From contig NZ_DUOE01000153.1 in NCBI RefSeq assembly GCF_012838985.1, positions 1 through 47,097 on the forward strand: DNA of 47,097 bases, given 5' to 3'. This DNA comes from Corynebacterium sp. Its GTDB lineage: Bacteria; Actinomycetota; Actinomycetes; Mycobacteriales; Mycobacteriaceae. The notes under the pieces were generated by a model. The model had not been told where the DNA came from. It did no database searches and saw nothing but the letters and a program-made list of their open reading frames with translations. Shown piece by piece: positions 1-8,701 of the stretch (position 1 is the stretch's first letter; every line of letters starts with the position of its first letter). Position numbers and translations under genes: made by a program.

Positions 1-2661
1 GCGTCGATCTTCCGACGTATCCCGGCGGCGGTCGCGGAGCCTGCGGACATCGAGGAGATCCGCGACGCGATCCGGCAGGCCCAGCTCATGGGCTGGCCGG
101 TCGTGGGGCGCGGCGGTGGTACTTCGGTGGCGGGTAACGCGATCAGCGACGGCCTCATCATCGACACCTCGCGGTACTTCAACCGCATCCTGGCCGTCGA
201 CCCGGAGGCGCGCACCGCCACGGTGGAACCGGGCGTGATCTGCGATGAGCTGCGGGCGGCCGTCGAGAAGCACGGCCTGACCTTCGGCCCGGACCCGTCG
301 ACGCACTCGCGCGCGACGATCGGCGGCATGATCGCCAACAACGCGTGCGGTTCGCACTCCGTCGCATACGGCACCACCGCGGACAACCTCGTGTCCGTCA
401 CGCTGATGCTTGCCGACGGCCGCCTCGTCACCGTCGACGAGCACGGCTGCGACGATCCGGTGATCGACGCCGCCCTGCGGCAGCTCGTGGCTGAGCACCA
501 GACCCTCTTCGACAATGAGCTGGGTCATTTCTCCCGGCAGTCCTCCGGGTACGGCCTGCACCACCTGGCGACGAGTCCGGTGAAGGCGATCGCCGGGTCG
601 GAGGGCACGCTGGGCATCATCACGGAGGCGACCGTCCGGCTCGTGGAGCTGCCGCCGGCGAAGGCGCTGGCGGTGCTGGCCTTCGACACGGTCTTCGACG
701 CGGCGCGGGCGGGTGCGCAGCTGCGCACTCATCCGGGCATCGCGACGGTGGAGGGCATGGGCGGCGACCTCGTCGACGCGCTCGGGACCAACCCTGACCT
801 GCCCGGTGAGGACGCCGGCGGCTGGCTGTTCTGCGAGGTGACCGCCGCGAGCACCGCGGAGGCGGCGGCGGGCGCGGCGGCGATCCGGGAGGGCGTGGCG
901 AAGAGGATCGTCACGGACCCCGCCGAGATGCGTGCGCTGTGGCGGATCCGGGAGGCGGCGGCAGGCATTGTCACGCGGCTCCCCGACGGCGGCGAGGCCT
1001 GGCCCAACTGGGAGGACTCCGCCGTCCCACCCGAGAATCTCGCCGACTACCTGCGGGACCTCTATGAACTCATGGACCAGCACGGTCTGCGCGGCATCCC
1101 TTTCGGACACTTCGGCGAGGGCTGCGTGCACGTGCGCATCAGTTTCGACTTCGACTCGGAGGAGGGGCGCCGCACCTTCCGCAGGTTCATGCGCGATGCC
1201 GCCCGCCTGGTCACCAGCCACGGCGGCAGCCTGTCGGGCGAGCACGGTGACGGTCGAGCGCGTTCCTCGCTGCTGCGGGAGATGTACTCCCCGTCGCTGC
1301 GCGACGTGTTCGAGGAGTTCAAGCTCACCTTCGACCCCGACCGCATCTTCAACCCCGGCGTGCTCGTGTGGGCGGAGAGCTTCGCGGAGGGGCTGCGGAT
1401 GGGGCGGAGTCAGCGCCGGCACGAGATCCGGCCGGTCCACCGCCTGGATTCTGACCGGGGTTCGCTGGTCAACGCGGTCAACCGGTGCGTCGGCGTCGGC
1501 TCCTGCCGCTCGATGACGGGTGCGATGTGCCCGTCCTTCCAGCTCACCCACGATGAGGTCCACTCCACACGCGGTCGGGCGCGGCTGCTCTCCGAGGCGC
1601 TGCGCGGCGAGACCCTCGACGGCTTCCACTCGGAGGAGGTCCGTGACGCCCTTGACCTGTGCCTGTCCTGCCGGGCCTGCGCGGGTGAGTGCCCCGTCAG
1701 CGTCGACATGAGCACGTACAAGGCCGAGTTCCTCCACGAGCACTACCGCGGCCGCCCGCGGCCCCGGGCGCACTACGTGCTGGGGTGGCTGCCGCTGCTC
1801 ATGCGCACCGTGCGACGTTCGGGTCTCCGCCGTGTCACCGCCCGGAGCCTCCGGCTGCCGGGCATGGCGCGGACGCTGGGACTCGATCCGGGGCGCCCGC
1901 TCCTCCGTCTCCGGGAGGGGCGGATCCTGACGGGTCGGTCGGCGGGGAAGCGCGGCACGGTGGTCCTGTGGCCGGACACCTTCTCCGGGATGGACTCGGC
2001 GGCGGCGCAGGCAGCGGTCGAGGTGCTGGAGATGCTCGGCTACCGCGTGGAGATCCCCCGCGGCTTCGTCTGCTGCGGCCTGACCTGGCACTCCACGGGG
2101 CAGCTGGGGATGGCGAAGCGCGTGCTGCGGCGCACCGCGAAGGTCATGCGGCCCTGGCTCAACCGGGAGCTGCCGGTCATCGGCGTGGAGCCCTCGTGCA
2201 CGACGATGCTCGCCGACGCCCCCTCCCTCACCGACGACCCCGCCGTCGCCCGGCTCGCCGCCGCGACCGTGTCATGGGCCGAGTTCGTGGCCCCCGCCCT
2301 CGCGGAGCTGGAGCTGGACGCCGCAGGCCTGCAGGCGCTGACACAGGTGCACTGCCACGAACGTTCCGTGGGGGACCCCACGCACTCGGCGGCGATCCTG
2401 CGGGCGCTGGGCGTGGCGGAGGAGCAGATCGCCACCGGCTGCTGCGGCCTGGCCGGCAACTGGGGCTATGAGCCCGGACATGCGGAGATGTCACTGGAGC
2501 TGGGTGAACGGGAGATCTTCCCCCGGGTGCGGGCCCTGGGCCCCGACGCGGAGGTCATCGCCGACGGATTCTCCTGCCGCACCCAGATCGAGCAGGGCAC
2601 CGGGCGGCGGGCACGGCACCTCGCGGAGGTCGTGCGGGACGTGCTGAGCGCGCAGTCCTGA
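1..2661 (+). CDS. FAD-binding and (Fe-S)-binding oxidase, D-lactate dehydrogenase-like (5' partial)
   Basis: The frame is open from base 1 and the FAD (PCMH-type) domain is already under way, with RGGGTSVAGNAI about 38 residues in, so the start lies outside the window. The ATG at 88 is internal. Visible order: FAD_binding_4 domain, FAD-oxidase C-terminal domain (GHFGEGCVHVRI, SGEHGDGRARS), a ferredoxin-like region with CVGVGSC...MCP near visible residue 496 and CLSCRACAGECP near 554, and a C-terminal CCG domain with two CCG motifs near 690 and 813. This architecture is known from fused D-lactate dehydrogenases (Dld-II) and related 2-hydroxyacid oxidases passing electrons to the quinone pool. 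Its place beside a lactate permease and lutABC favours D-lactate as substrate, which is an inference; glycolate or another 2-hydroxyacid is possible. It converges on the GntR gene with an 11-bp gap. Confidence 0.9.
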   Translation, partial: ASIFRRIPAAVAEPADIEEIRDAIRQAQLMGWPVVGRGGGTSVAGNAISDGLIIDTSRYFNRILAVDPEARTATVEPGVICDELRAAVEKHGLTFGPDPSTHSRATIGGMIANNACGSHSVAYGTTADNLVSVTLMLADGRLVTVDEHGCDDPVIDAALRQLVAEHQTLFDNELGHFSRQSSGYGLHHLATSPVKAIAGSEGTLGIITEATVRLVELPPAKALAVLAFDTVFDAARAGAQLRTHPGIATVEGMGGDLVDALGTNPDLPGEDAGGWLFCEVTAASTAEAAAGAAAIREGVAKRIVTDPAEMRALWRIREAAAGIVTRLPDGGEAWPNWEDSAVPPENLADYLRDLYELMDQHGLRGIPFGHFGEGCVHVRISFDFDSEEGRRTFRRFMRDAARLVTSHGGSLSGEHGDGRARSSLLREMYSPSLRDVFEEFKLTFDPDRIFNPGVLVWAESFAEGLRMGRSQRRHEIRPVHRLDSDRGSLVNAVNRCVGVGSCRSMTGAMCPSFQLTHDEVHSTRGRARLLSEALRGETLDGFHSEEVRDALDLCLSCRACAGECPVSVDMSTYKAEFLHEHYRGRPRPRAHYVLGWLPLLMRTVRRSGLRRVTARSLRLPGMARTLGLDPGRPLLRLREGRILTGRSAGKRGTVVLWPDTFSGMDSAAAQAAVEVLEMLGYRVEIPRGFVCCGLTWHSTGQLGMAKRVLRRTAKVMRPWLNRELPVIGVEPSCTTMLADAPSLTDDPAVARLAAATVSWAEFVAPALAELELDAAGLQALTQVHCHERSVGDPTHSAAILRALGVAEEQIATGCCGLAGNWGYEPGHAEMSLELGEREIFPRVRALGPDAEVIADGFSCRTQIEQGTGRRARHLAEVVRDVLSAQS

Positions 2662-2672
2662 GCAGGCGGGCC

Positions 2673-3389
2673 TCAGCTGCCGAGCTGCGAGAACCACGTG
2701 ATGTGCTCGCGCAGCAGCTCGGCGGCCCGCTCACCCTGGCGCTTCCCGACGGCCGCCAGGATCGCCCGGTGCTGCTCCTGCAGGCGACGGGCGATGGCGG
2801 GCCAGTCGGGGTTGTCGGCGACGGTCTCGCTGATGTAGCTGATGGTGGCCTGGCGCAGCGAGGCCATCATCGTCTCCACGACGACGTTGCCCGCGAGCGA
2901 GATGAGCAGGATGTGGAACTGGGCGTCGAGGGCGTGGAAGTCCGCGGCCGGGAGGCCGGGGTGGTCCATCTGGTCGAGGACCTCGCCGGCGCTGCGGAGG
3001 ATGGCGGTGCGTTCCTCGGAGTCGGGGGCGATCCGGGGGTCGGCGGCGTCGTGGGCGGCCTGGGTCTCCAGGAGGAGACGGGTCTGCACGAGGTCGCGGA
3101 CGGGCAGGGCGCGGGTGGCCACGTGCATGCGCAGGGCCCAGGCCAGGGCGGCGGAGGGCTCGGAGATGACGATGGCACCGGCGTTGGGACCGGAACCGAC
3201 GCCGGAGCGCACGAGCCCCATGGCGTCGAGGATGCGGGTGGCCTCGCGGACGGAGGCGCGGGAGATGCTGAACTGCTCCGCGAGCGCCCGTTCACCGGGC
3301 AGCTTGTCGCCGACGACGATCTCGCCGGAGCGCAGCTGTTCCTCCAGCCAGTCGAGGACGACGGAATAGGCACGCGGAGCTGTGGTCAT
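2673..3389 (-). CDS. FadR-subfamily GntR transcriptional regulator (LldR-like)
   Basis: This 238-residue protein has an N-terminal GntR winged helix (LPGERALAEQFSISRASVREATRIL, about residues 31-55) and an all-helical FCD effector domain from about residue 90, the FadR/LldR layout. It follows the lactate permease on the same strand with a 10-bp gap. It is therefore the obvious candidate to bind the TGGTC-N-GACCA sites between permease and lutA and to release them with lactate, as LldR/LutR regulators do; ligand and target are inferred. A TAGTAT hexamer overlapping the permease stop codon lies exactly 7 nt before the ATG, so the gene may also have its own leaderless promoter. Confidence 0.88.
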   Translation of the reverse strand: MTTAPRAYSVVLDWLEEQLRSGEIVVGDKLPGERALAEQFSISRASVREATRILDAMGLVRSGVGSGPNAGAIVISEPSAALAWALRMHVATRALPVRDLVQTRLLLETQAAHDAADPRIAPDSEERTAILRSAGEVLDQMDHPGLPAADFHALDAQFHILLISLAGNVVVETMMASLRQATISYISETVADNPDWPAIARRLQEQHRAILAAVGKRQGERAAELLREHITWFSQLGS

Positions 3390-3396
3390 ATCCTCG

Positions 3397-3402
3397 ATAC
3401 TA
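3397..3402 (-). promoter_or_regulatory. Candidate leaderless -10 of the GntR regulator
   Basis: TAGTAT lies 7 nt before the regulator ATG at 3389 and overlaps the permease TAG stop. A GAGG stretch between it and the ATG could also act as a weak ribosome binding site. Confidence 0.45.
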
Positions 3403-5067
3403 GACGGGCAGCATTCCCGCCAGGACGTTCGACTGCAGGTAGACCAGGGTGCACAGCACGAGCAGCAGGCCGACGGACCACCAGACGACGGAGCGGAAGA
3501 TGGCGGATTCGCGGCCCTCGAGGTTGACGGCGGTGGCGGCGATGGCCAGGGACTGCGGGGAGATCATCTTGCCCACCACGCCACCGGAGGTGTTGGCGGC
3601 GGTCATGAGGTGGGGGTCGAGGCCGGTCTCCAGGGCGGCGGTCTTCTGCAGGTTGGCGAACAGGGCGTTGGCGGAGGTGTCGGAGCCGGTGACGGCGGTG
3701 CCCAGCCAGCCGAGGACGGGGGAGAGGAAGGCGAAGACGGCGCCGAGTCCGGCGACCCACGTGCCGATGGCGATGGTCTGCCCGGAGAAGTTCATCATGT
3801 ACGCCAGGGAGAGGACGCTGATGATGGTCAGTGCGGACCAGCGCATGCGGTGGAAGCAGCGGGGGATCTCGAGGGCGGCGTCGGCAAGTGAGAGCCGGAA
3901 GCGGCCGCCGTGGTCGAACGCGGCGTAGATGAGGGCGACGAGCAGGCCGGCGATGAGCAGCAGCGTGCCGGGGGAGGAGAGCCACTGGAACCTGTACACC
4001 GTGCCGCTCAGCGGCGTGCCGTCGGTGCTGAGCAGACGCCCGTCGAGGCCGGGCCACGGGATCTGCACGTCGGTGGCGGCCAGCAGCGCGGGGACGTTGA
4101 CGCCCCAGGTCCACAGCTTGGCCACGCCGAACACGGTGACGACCAGCACGTAGGGGAGGACGGCCATCCACACGCGGCCCGGGGTGAGGGACTCGGGTGC
4201 CGGGGGCTTCCCGACGCCGAGGCGCTCCCGCACCTCCTCCGCGCCCCGCGGCCGCCAGAAGCGCAGCAGGATCACCGCCGCCGCGAGACCCGCCAGCGCA
4301 GCGACGATGTCGGTGAGCTCATAGGAGAAGAACGTGGCGCACCACCACTGGGCGACGGCGAAGGAGGCGCCGATGGCCAGGGCGGCGGGCCAGGCCTCAC
4401 GCAGGCCGCGGACGCCGTCGATGATGAGCAGCAGGATGAACGGGACGAGCACCGCGAAAAAGGGGGCCTGGTGGCCGACGACCGCGCCGATGACTGCCGG
4501 GTCGAGGTCCGTGAGCGTGCCGGCGGTGGTGATGGGGATGGCCACGGCACCGAAGGCGACGGGGGCGGTGTTGGCCAGCAGCACGACGGTGGCCGTCTTG
4601 AGCGGGGTGAGGCCGAGCGCCAGGATCATCGTCGCGGTGATGGCGACGGGGGCGCCGAATCCGGCGAGCGCCTCGAGCAGGCCGCCGAAGCAGAAGGCGA
4701 TGAGGATGGCCTGGATGCGCAGGTCGCCGCCGCCGATGGTGTCGAACATGGTGCGCATGTCCTCGAAGCGGCCGGAGAGCACCGTGACCTGGTAGAACCA
4801 CAGGGCGAGGACGACGATCCACACGATGGGGAAGAGTCCGAAGACGGCGCCCTGACCGGCGGAGAGCAGCGCCAGGTCCCAGGGCATGCCGAAGCCTGCG
4901 ACCGCGACGAGGAGCGCCACCGCGAGGGCGGTGAGCCCGGAGACGTGGGCGCGGGCCTTGACGGCCAGCAGCATGACGAAGAACGTGATGAGGGGGAGGG
5001 TGCCGACGAGTGCGGACAGGGCGGGGTTGCCGCCGACTGCGTTGGTGAGCGCGGTATAGGTGGTCAC
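3400..5067 (-). CDS. lldP: L-lactate permease family transporter
   Basis: A 555-residue polytopic membrane protein of the LctP/GlcA family, which imports lactate or glycolate with protons. About a dozen or more hydrophobic segments are visible, together with the family stretch LLEALAGFGAPVAITATMIL and the motif GDLRIQAILIAFCFGG before it. The length fits the family (about 530-570). The start is a GTG at 5067, supported by AGGAG about 7 nt upstream. The gene is read divergently from lutABC and is followed after 10 bp by the GntR regulator, so permease and regulator are probably one operon. A TTGACG -35 and TATAAC/TAACCT -10 lie upstream, with two TGGTC-type sites just downstream of the -10. 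Confidence 0.93.
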   Translation of the reverse strand: MTTYTALTNAVGGNPALSALVGTLPLITFFVMLLAVKARAHVSGLTALAVALLVAVAGFGMPWDLALLSAGQGAVFGLFPIVWIVVLALWFYQVTVLSGRFEDMRTMFDTIGGGDLRIQAILIAFCFGGLLEALAGFGAPVAITATMILALGLTPLKTATVVLLANTAPVAFGAVAIPITTAGTLTDLDPAVIGAVVGHQAPFFAVLVPFILLLIIDGVRGLREAWPAALAIGASFAVAQWWCATFFSYELTDIVAALAGLAAAVILLRFWRPRGAEEVRERLGVGKPPAPESLTPGRVWMAVLPYVLVVTVFGVAKLWTWGVNVPALLAATDVQIPWPGLDGRLLSTDGTPLSGTVYRFQWLSSPGTLLLIAGLLVALIYAAFDHGGRFRLSLADAALEIPRCFHRMRWSALTIISVLSLAYMMNFSGQTIAIGTWVAGLGAVFAFLSPVLGWLGTAVTGSDTSANALFANLQKTAALETGLDPHLMTAANTSGGVVGKMISPQSLAIAATAVNLEGRESAIFRSVVWWSVGLLLVLCTLVYLQSNVLAGMLPV

Positions 5068-5091
5068 GCGGATCTCCTAGAGTGGGGGATG

Positions 5092-5116
5092 TGGTCGGAC
5101 CACTGTGGTCAGTCCA
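5092..5116. promoter_or_regulatory. GntR-type operator plus half-site, permease side
   Basis: TGGTCGGACCA at 5092-5102 is a perfect inverted repeat (13 bp with flanking G/C) matching the FadR/LldR pattern TNGTNNNACNA. A second, imperfect copy (TGGTCAGTCCA, 5106-5116) starts 14 bp later. Both lie downstream of the permease -10, where a bound repressor would block transcription. The regulator at 2673-3389 is the likely binder. Confidence 0.75.
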
Positions 5117-5120
5117 CGGC

Positions 5121-5150
5121 AGGTTATATGTCGTGGATCACAACCGTCAA
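5121..5150 (-). promoter_or_regulatory. Promoter of the lactate permease gene
   Basis: On the minus strand TTGACG (5150-5145) is followed after 16 nt by TATAAC (5128-5123), or after 18 nt by TAACCT (5126-5121). This is the strongest -35 match I noticed and predicts a transcript start near 5115, inside the operator region. Confidence 0.6.
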
Positions 5151-5174
5151 GGGCCGGGTGTGGAAAAATGTGCC

Positions 5175-5223
5175 TTGCGTCACCCCGGCGGGCCGGTCTA
5201 GCATGGTCAGACCACAGTTGGTC
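5175..5223 (+). promoter_or_regulatory. lutABC promoter with overlapping operator
   Basis: TTGCGT (5175-5180) and TAGCAT (5199-5204) are 18 nt apart. The perfect operator TGGTCAGACCA (5204-5214) begins on the last base of the -10, and a half-site TGGTC follows at 5219-5223. The perfect-site-plus-half-site arrangement repeats that of 5092-5116. Confidence 0.7.
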
Positions 5224-5258
5224 AGTCGCCACCTCGTCCCCCTCCACCTGGAGAAAAC

Positions 5259-6023
5259 ATGAAAATAGCCCTCTTCGCCACGTGCATGGTCGATGCCATG
5301 TTCCCGCGCGTCGCGGTCGCCACCACCCGCATCCTCGAACGTCTCGGCCATGAGGTCATCTTCCCCGAGGACCAGGGCTGCTGCGGCCAGATGCACGTCA
5401 ACAGCGGCTACCTCGCCGACGCACTGCCGGTCGTCCGCAACCACGTCCGCGCCTTCGCCGACGCCGACATCATCGTCGCCCCCTCCGGCTCCTGCGTCGC
5501 CTCCGTCCGCCACCAGCAGCCCATGGTCGCCCGCGCCGGCGGCGACACCGGCCTCGAAACCGAGGCCGTGTCGGTCGGGGAGCGCACCTGGGAACTCTCC
5601 CAGCTGCTCAGCGACGTCCTCGGCGTCACCTCCGCGGCCGAACTCGGCTCCTGGTTCCCCCACACCGTCACCTACCACCCCTCCTGCCACGGCTCACGCC
5701 TCCTGCGGCTCGGGGACCGGCAGCTCGACCTCATCCGCACCGTCGACGGCATCGACGTCCGCCCGCTTCCCGACGCCGCCGAGTGCTGCGGCTTCGGCGG
5801 CACCTTCTCCTTCAAGAACCCCGACGTCTCCGGGGCGATGGCCGAAGCCAAGATCCGCAACATCGCGGGCTCCGGCGCCGACATCTGCACCGGCGGCGAC
5901 ACCGCCTGCCTCCTGCACCTGGGCGGGGCGATGGAGAAGAGGGGCGTCGGCAAGCAGACGCTGCATTTCGCTGAAATTCTCGCCTCGACGAAGGAGGAGC
6001 CGTGGGCCGCACCGTCCAACTAG
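5259..6023 (+). CDS. lutA: LutA, (Fe-S)-binding subunit of lactate oxidation complex
   Basis: A 254-residue protein made of two CCG (heterodisulfide-reductase-like) domains, each with its cysteine signature: CCGQMHVNSG at residues 41-50 with C79, and C143 with CCGFGG at 176-181. LutA (LldE) works with LutB and LutC to oxidise L-lactate to pyruvate in the cytoplasm. GGAG lies 5 nt before the ATG. It is first in a tightly overlapping lutABC operon and divergent from the permease; the operator overlapping its -10 suggests lactate-dependent control. Confidence 0.93.
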   Translation: MKIALFATCMVDAMFPRVAVATTRILERLGHEVIFPEDQGCCGQMHVNSGYLADALPVVRNHVRAFADADIIVAPSGSCVASVRHQQPMVARAGGDTGLETEAVSVGERTWELSQLLSDVLGVTSAAELGSWFPHTVTYHPSCHGSRLLRLGDRQLDLIRTVDGIDVRPLPDAAECCGFGGTFSFKNPDVSGAMAEAKIRNIAGSGADICTGGDTACLLHLGGAMEKRGVGKQTLHFAEILASTKEEPWAAPSN

Positions 6024-7429
6024 GAATCCCCACCTACGGGCAGGGCAACCTGCACGCCGCGCAGCCGTTCCCGGCGGCCGCGCGGGAACAGATGCGCAAC
6101 GAGCAGATGCGCGCCAACATCCGCCACGCCACCCACACCATCCGCGACAAGCGCGCCTCCGTGGTGGAGGAGCTGCCCGACTGGGAGGACCTGCGCGCCG
6201 CCGGGTCCGCACTCAAGGAGACCGTCATGGCGCGGCTGCCGGAACTGCTCGAGCAGTTCGAGGCCGAGTTCACCGCCCGCGGCGGTGTCGTGCACTGGGC
6301 GCGGGACGCGGCGGAGGCGAACGCGATCGTGGAGCGCCTGGTCCGGCAGACCGGGGAGACCGAGATCCTCAAGGTCAAGTCCATGGCCACCCAGGAGATC
6401 GGACTCAACGAACACCTGGCCACAGCCGGGATCACCGCGATCGAGACCGACCTGGCGGAGCTCATCGTGCAGCTCGGCGAGGACAAGCCCTCCCACATCC
6501 TCGTGCCCGCCATCCACCGCAACCGCCGCGAGATCCGCGACATCTTCGCCGGCCACATGCCCGGACCACTCACCGATGAGCCCCGCGTGCTGGCCGAGGC
6601 CGCACGTAAGCACCTCCGCGAGAGGTTCCTCCGCGCCAAGGTGGCCGTCTCCGGCGCGAACTTCGGCGTCGCGTCGACGGGCACGCTGGCCGTCGTCGAG
6701 TCCGAGGGCAACGGCCGCATGTGCCTCACGCTGCCGGAGACGCTGATCACGGTGATGGGTATCGAGAAGATCGTGCCCTCCTTCGAGGATCTCGAGGTCT
6801 TCCTCCAGCTCCTGCCCCGGTCCTCCACCGGCGAGCGCATGAACCCCTACACCTCCCTGTGGACCGGCGTCCACGAGGGCGACGGACCGCAGAACGTCCA
6901 TCTCGTGCTCCTGGACAACGGCCGCTCCGCGGTGCTGTCCGACCCGGCGGGACGTTCGGCACTGCACTGCATCCGCTGCTCCGCGTGCCTCAACGTCTGC
7001 CCCGTCTACGAGCACGCCGGCGGCCACGCCTACGGCTCCACCTACCCCGGACCCATCGGCGCGATCCTGTCGCCGCAGCTCACGGGCCTGTCCTCGGAGG
7101 AGAACGCGTCGCTGCCCTTCGCCTCCACCCTGTGCGGCGCGTGCTACGACGTCTGCCCCGTCAAGATCAACATCCCCGACATCCTCGTCCACCTGCGCGC
7201 CCGCGCCGTCGAGGAGGTGGAGAAGCCCGGCCAGATGTCCCTGCTCATGAGAGGCATGTCCTGGGCGATGCGCTCCGGGCGCGTCATGTCCGTGCTCGAG
7301 CGCGCGCTGCCGCTGGTGCGCTTCCGCATCCGCTGGCTGCCCGGCCTCGTCGGTGGCTGGACACGCGAACGCGTCATCCCCGCCCCGCCGCAGCAGTCCT
7401 TCCGCCACTGGTTCAAGGAGAACCGATGA
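6002..7429 (+). CDS. lutB: LutB, Fe-S cluster-binding subunit of lactate oxidation complex
   Basis: This 475-residue protein has an N-terminal LUD domain (residues about 70-300) and a ferredoxin-like part with C323-x2-C326-x2-C329-x3-C333-P and CGACYDVCP at 378-386, then a basic C-terminal tail. It is the 4Fe-4S electron-transfer subunit of LutABC. The start is GTG at 6002, chosen because AGGAGG lies just upstream and the length then fits the family; it overlaps lutA by 22 bp. Its stop overlaps the lutC ATG (ATGA), so the three subunits are probably translationally coupled. Confidence 0.93.
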   Translation: MGRTVQLGIPTYGQGNLHAAQPFPAAAREQMRNEQMRANIRHATHTIRDKRASVVEELPDWEDLRAAGSALKETVMARLPELLEQFEAEFTARGGVVHWARDAAEANAIVERLVRQTGETEILKVKSMATQEIGLNEHLATAGITAIETDLAELIVQLGEDKPSHILVPAIHRNRREIRDIFAGHMPGPLTDEPRVLAEAARKHLRERFLRAKVAVSGANFGVASTGTLAVVESEGNGRMCLTLPETLITVMGIEKIVPSFEDLEVFLQLLPRSSTGERMNPYTSLWTGVHEGDGPQNVHLVLLDNGRSAVLSDPAGRSALHCIRCSACLNVCPVYEHAGGHAYGSTYPGPIGAILSPQLTGLSSEENASLPFASTLCGACYDVCPVKINIPDILVHLRARAVEEVEKPGQMSLLMRGMSWAMRSGRVMSVLERALPLVRFRIRWLPGLVGGWTRERVIPAPPQQSFRHWFKENR

Positions 7430-8013
7430 ACGCCAAGTCTGAGATCATGGACCGCCTGCGGGCGTCACTGCAGGATGCGCCTGCGGCGCCCCAGGTCCCA
7501 CGTGCTTATCGACGCACCTCCGCCCGCGAGCCCGACGAGGTCCGCGACATGCTCATCGACCGCCTGCTGGACTACAGGGCCGCCGTCCACGAGGTCGCCC
7601 CGGTGGAGCTGCCGGCGCTGCTGGACCGCCTGATCGAAGGGCCGGTCGTCTTCCCTGACGGCCTGGACCCCACCTGGATCCCGCTGGTCGAGGAGGTGGG
7701 CGATCCACTGGGAGCCGCGTGCGTGGTCACCTCCTCGACCGTCTCCTGCGCGGAGACCGGCACCATCTTCCTCACCGGACAACCCGACGAGGGGCGCCGC
7801 GAACTCTCCCTCATCCCCGACCACCACATCTGCATCGTGCCTGCCGACTCCGTGGTGGAACTCTTCCCGGAGGCCTGGGAGCGGGTGGGCGCCGCGGGGC
7901 TCGACGGCCCGATCACCATGATCTCCGGGCCGTCCGCCACCTCCGACATCGAGCTCGAACGCGTCGAGGGCGTGCACGGTCCGCGGCGGCTGGACGTGGT
8001 GATCCTGGGGTAG
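7426..8013 (+). CDS. lutC: LutC, LUD-domain subunit of lactate oxidation complex
   Basis: A 195-residue LUD (DUF162) protein, with CVVTSSTVSCAETGTIFL and ELSLIPDHHICIVPADSVVE in the region conserved in LutC/LldG. The ATG at 7426 overlaps the lutB stop as ATGA, which fixes the start; the same frame is open far upstream inside lutB but does not code there. It completes the lactate oxidation operon and ends 6 bp before the convergent DUF4395 gene. One copy of the dispersed GCTTNNCGACGC motif lies at 7504-7515, encoding AYRR. Confidence 0.92.
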   Translation: MNAKSEIMDRLRASLQDAPAAPQVPRAYRRTSAREPDEVRDMLIDRLLDYRAAVHEVAPVELPALLDRLIEGPVVFPDGLDPTWIPLVEEVGDPLGAACVVTSSTVSCAETGTIFLTGQPDEGRRELSLIPDHHICIVPADSVVELFPEAWERVGAAGLDGPITMISGPSATSDIELERVEGVHGPRRLDVVILG

Positions 8014-8019
8014 CCGGGG

Positions 8020-8571
8020 TCAGCGCACGCGGACCCCGACATCGACCTGCGCGATCTCGGGGCTGACGGTGCCGGTGGCCGTGTAACGGGAGCCCACGTC
8101 CGCGCACTCGAGGCACACGTCCTCGGGGATGACACCGATGCGCATGAGCATGCCGAACAGCCGGCAGCCCAGGCAGAACCCGAACACGGACTCGAGGGTG
8201 GCGGCGGCCGCGAGGATCACCAGCACCACCGTCGCGGCCGTGTGCCAGCCCGCGAGGGTGAGCAGCAGCGCGGTCGTGCTGCAGGCCAGGCCGATGGCCT
8301 GCGCGAATCGCTTCGGGGCGCCGGCGGTGGGCAGGGGCGGACGACGCAGCAGCGGCACGAGGACGTGCACCGAGAGCCGTCCCAGCGGCGAGTAACGCGG
8401 GCCGCCTGCCACCCGCAGTGCGAAACCGACGGCCAGGAGGCTGAGCAGCACCAGGTGGATCAGCCCCTCCGTCAGGAGCGTGGCCAGGGTGAGCAGCACG
8501 ATGAGGCCGGCGGTGACGCGCGCGGCGTATTCGTTGACGGTGTCGGGGAAGGCGAGGAATCGGTGGGCCAT
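8020..8571 (-). CDS. DUF4395 family membrane protein
   Basis: A 183-residue protein with about four hydrophobic segments (near residues 20-50, 92-125) and two CxxC pairs: FCLGC at 133-136 and CLEC at 153-156. The hydrophobic pattern and cysteines fit DUF4395, a family of unknown function often found near thiol or sulfur genes; no such partner is beside it here. The start at 8571 is supported by TACACT exactly 7 nt upstream, a leaderless arrangement. Cysteines in a membrane protein hint at redox chemistry, but no function can be assigned. Confidence 0.8.
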   Translation of the reverse strand: MAHRFLAFPDTVNEYAARVTAGLIVLLTLATLLTEGLIHLVLLSLLAVGFALRVAGGPRYSPLGRLSVHVLVPLLRRPPLPTAGAPKRFAQAIGLACSTTALLLTLAGWHTAATVVLVILAAAATLESVFGFCLGCRLFGMLMRIGVIPEDVCLECADVGSRYTATGTVSPEIAQVDVGVRVR

Positions 8572-8578
8572 GCAGGGG

Positions 8579-8584
8579 AGTGTA
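8579..8584 (-). promoter_or_regulatory. Leaderless -10 of DUF4395 gene
   Basis: TACACT with a 7-nt spacer to the ATG at 8571. Confidence 0.55.
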
Positions 8585-8651
8585 GACCACTGTGGCTACC
8601 TGCCAAAGACAGAGCGGTCTACCGGCTCGGCGGGGGGCATGCGGAAATCTG

Positions 8652-8657
8652 TAGCCT
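8652..8657 (+). promoter_or_regulatory. -10 element of FMN reductase gene
   Basis: TAGCCT about 45 nt before the ATG. The transcript would carry a short leader with AGGAG at 8688-8692. Confidence 0.4.
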
Positions 8658-8701
8658 GGGCACCACACCGTCCCCCACACGACACACAGGAGTGAACAAC
8701 C

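Noticed and set aside
8584..8594. GACCACTGTGG, identical to 11 bp of the lactate operator region (5098-5108)
   Set aside because: It lacks the TGGTC-N-GACCA symmetry, and neither neighbouring gene has a link to lactate. Probably chance.
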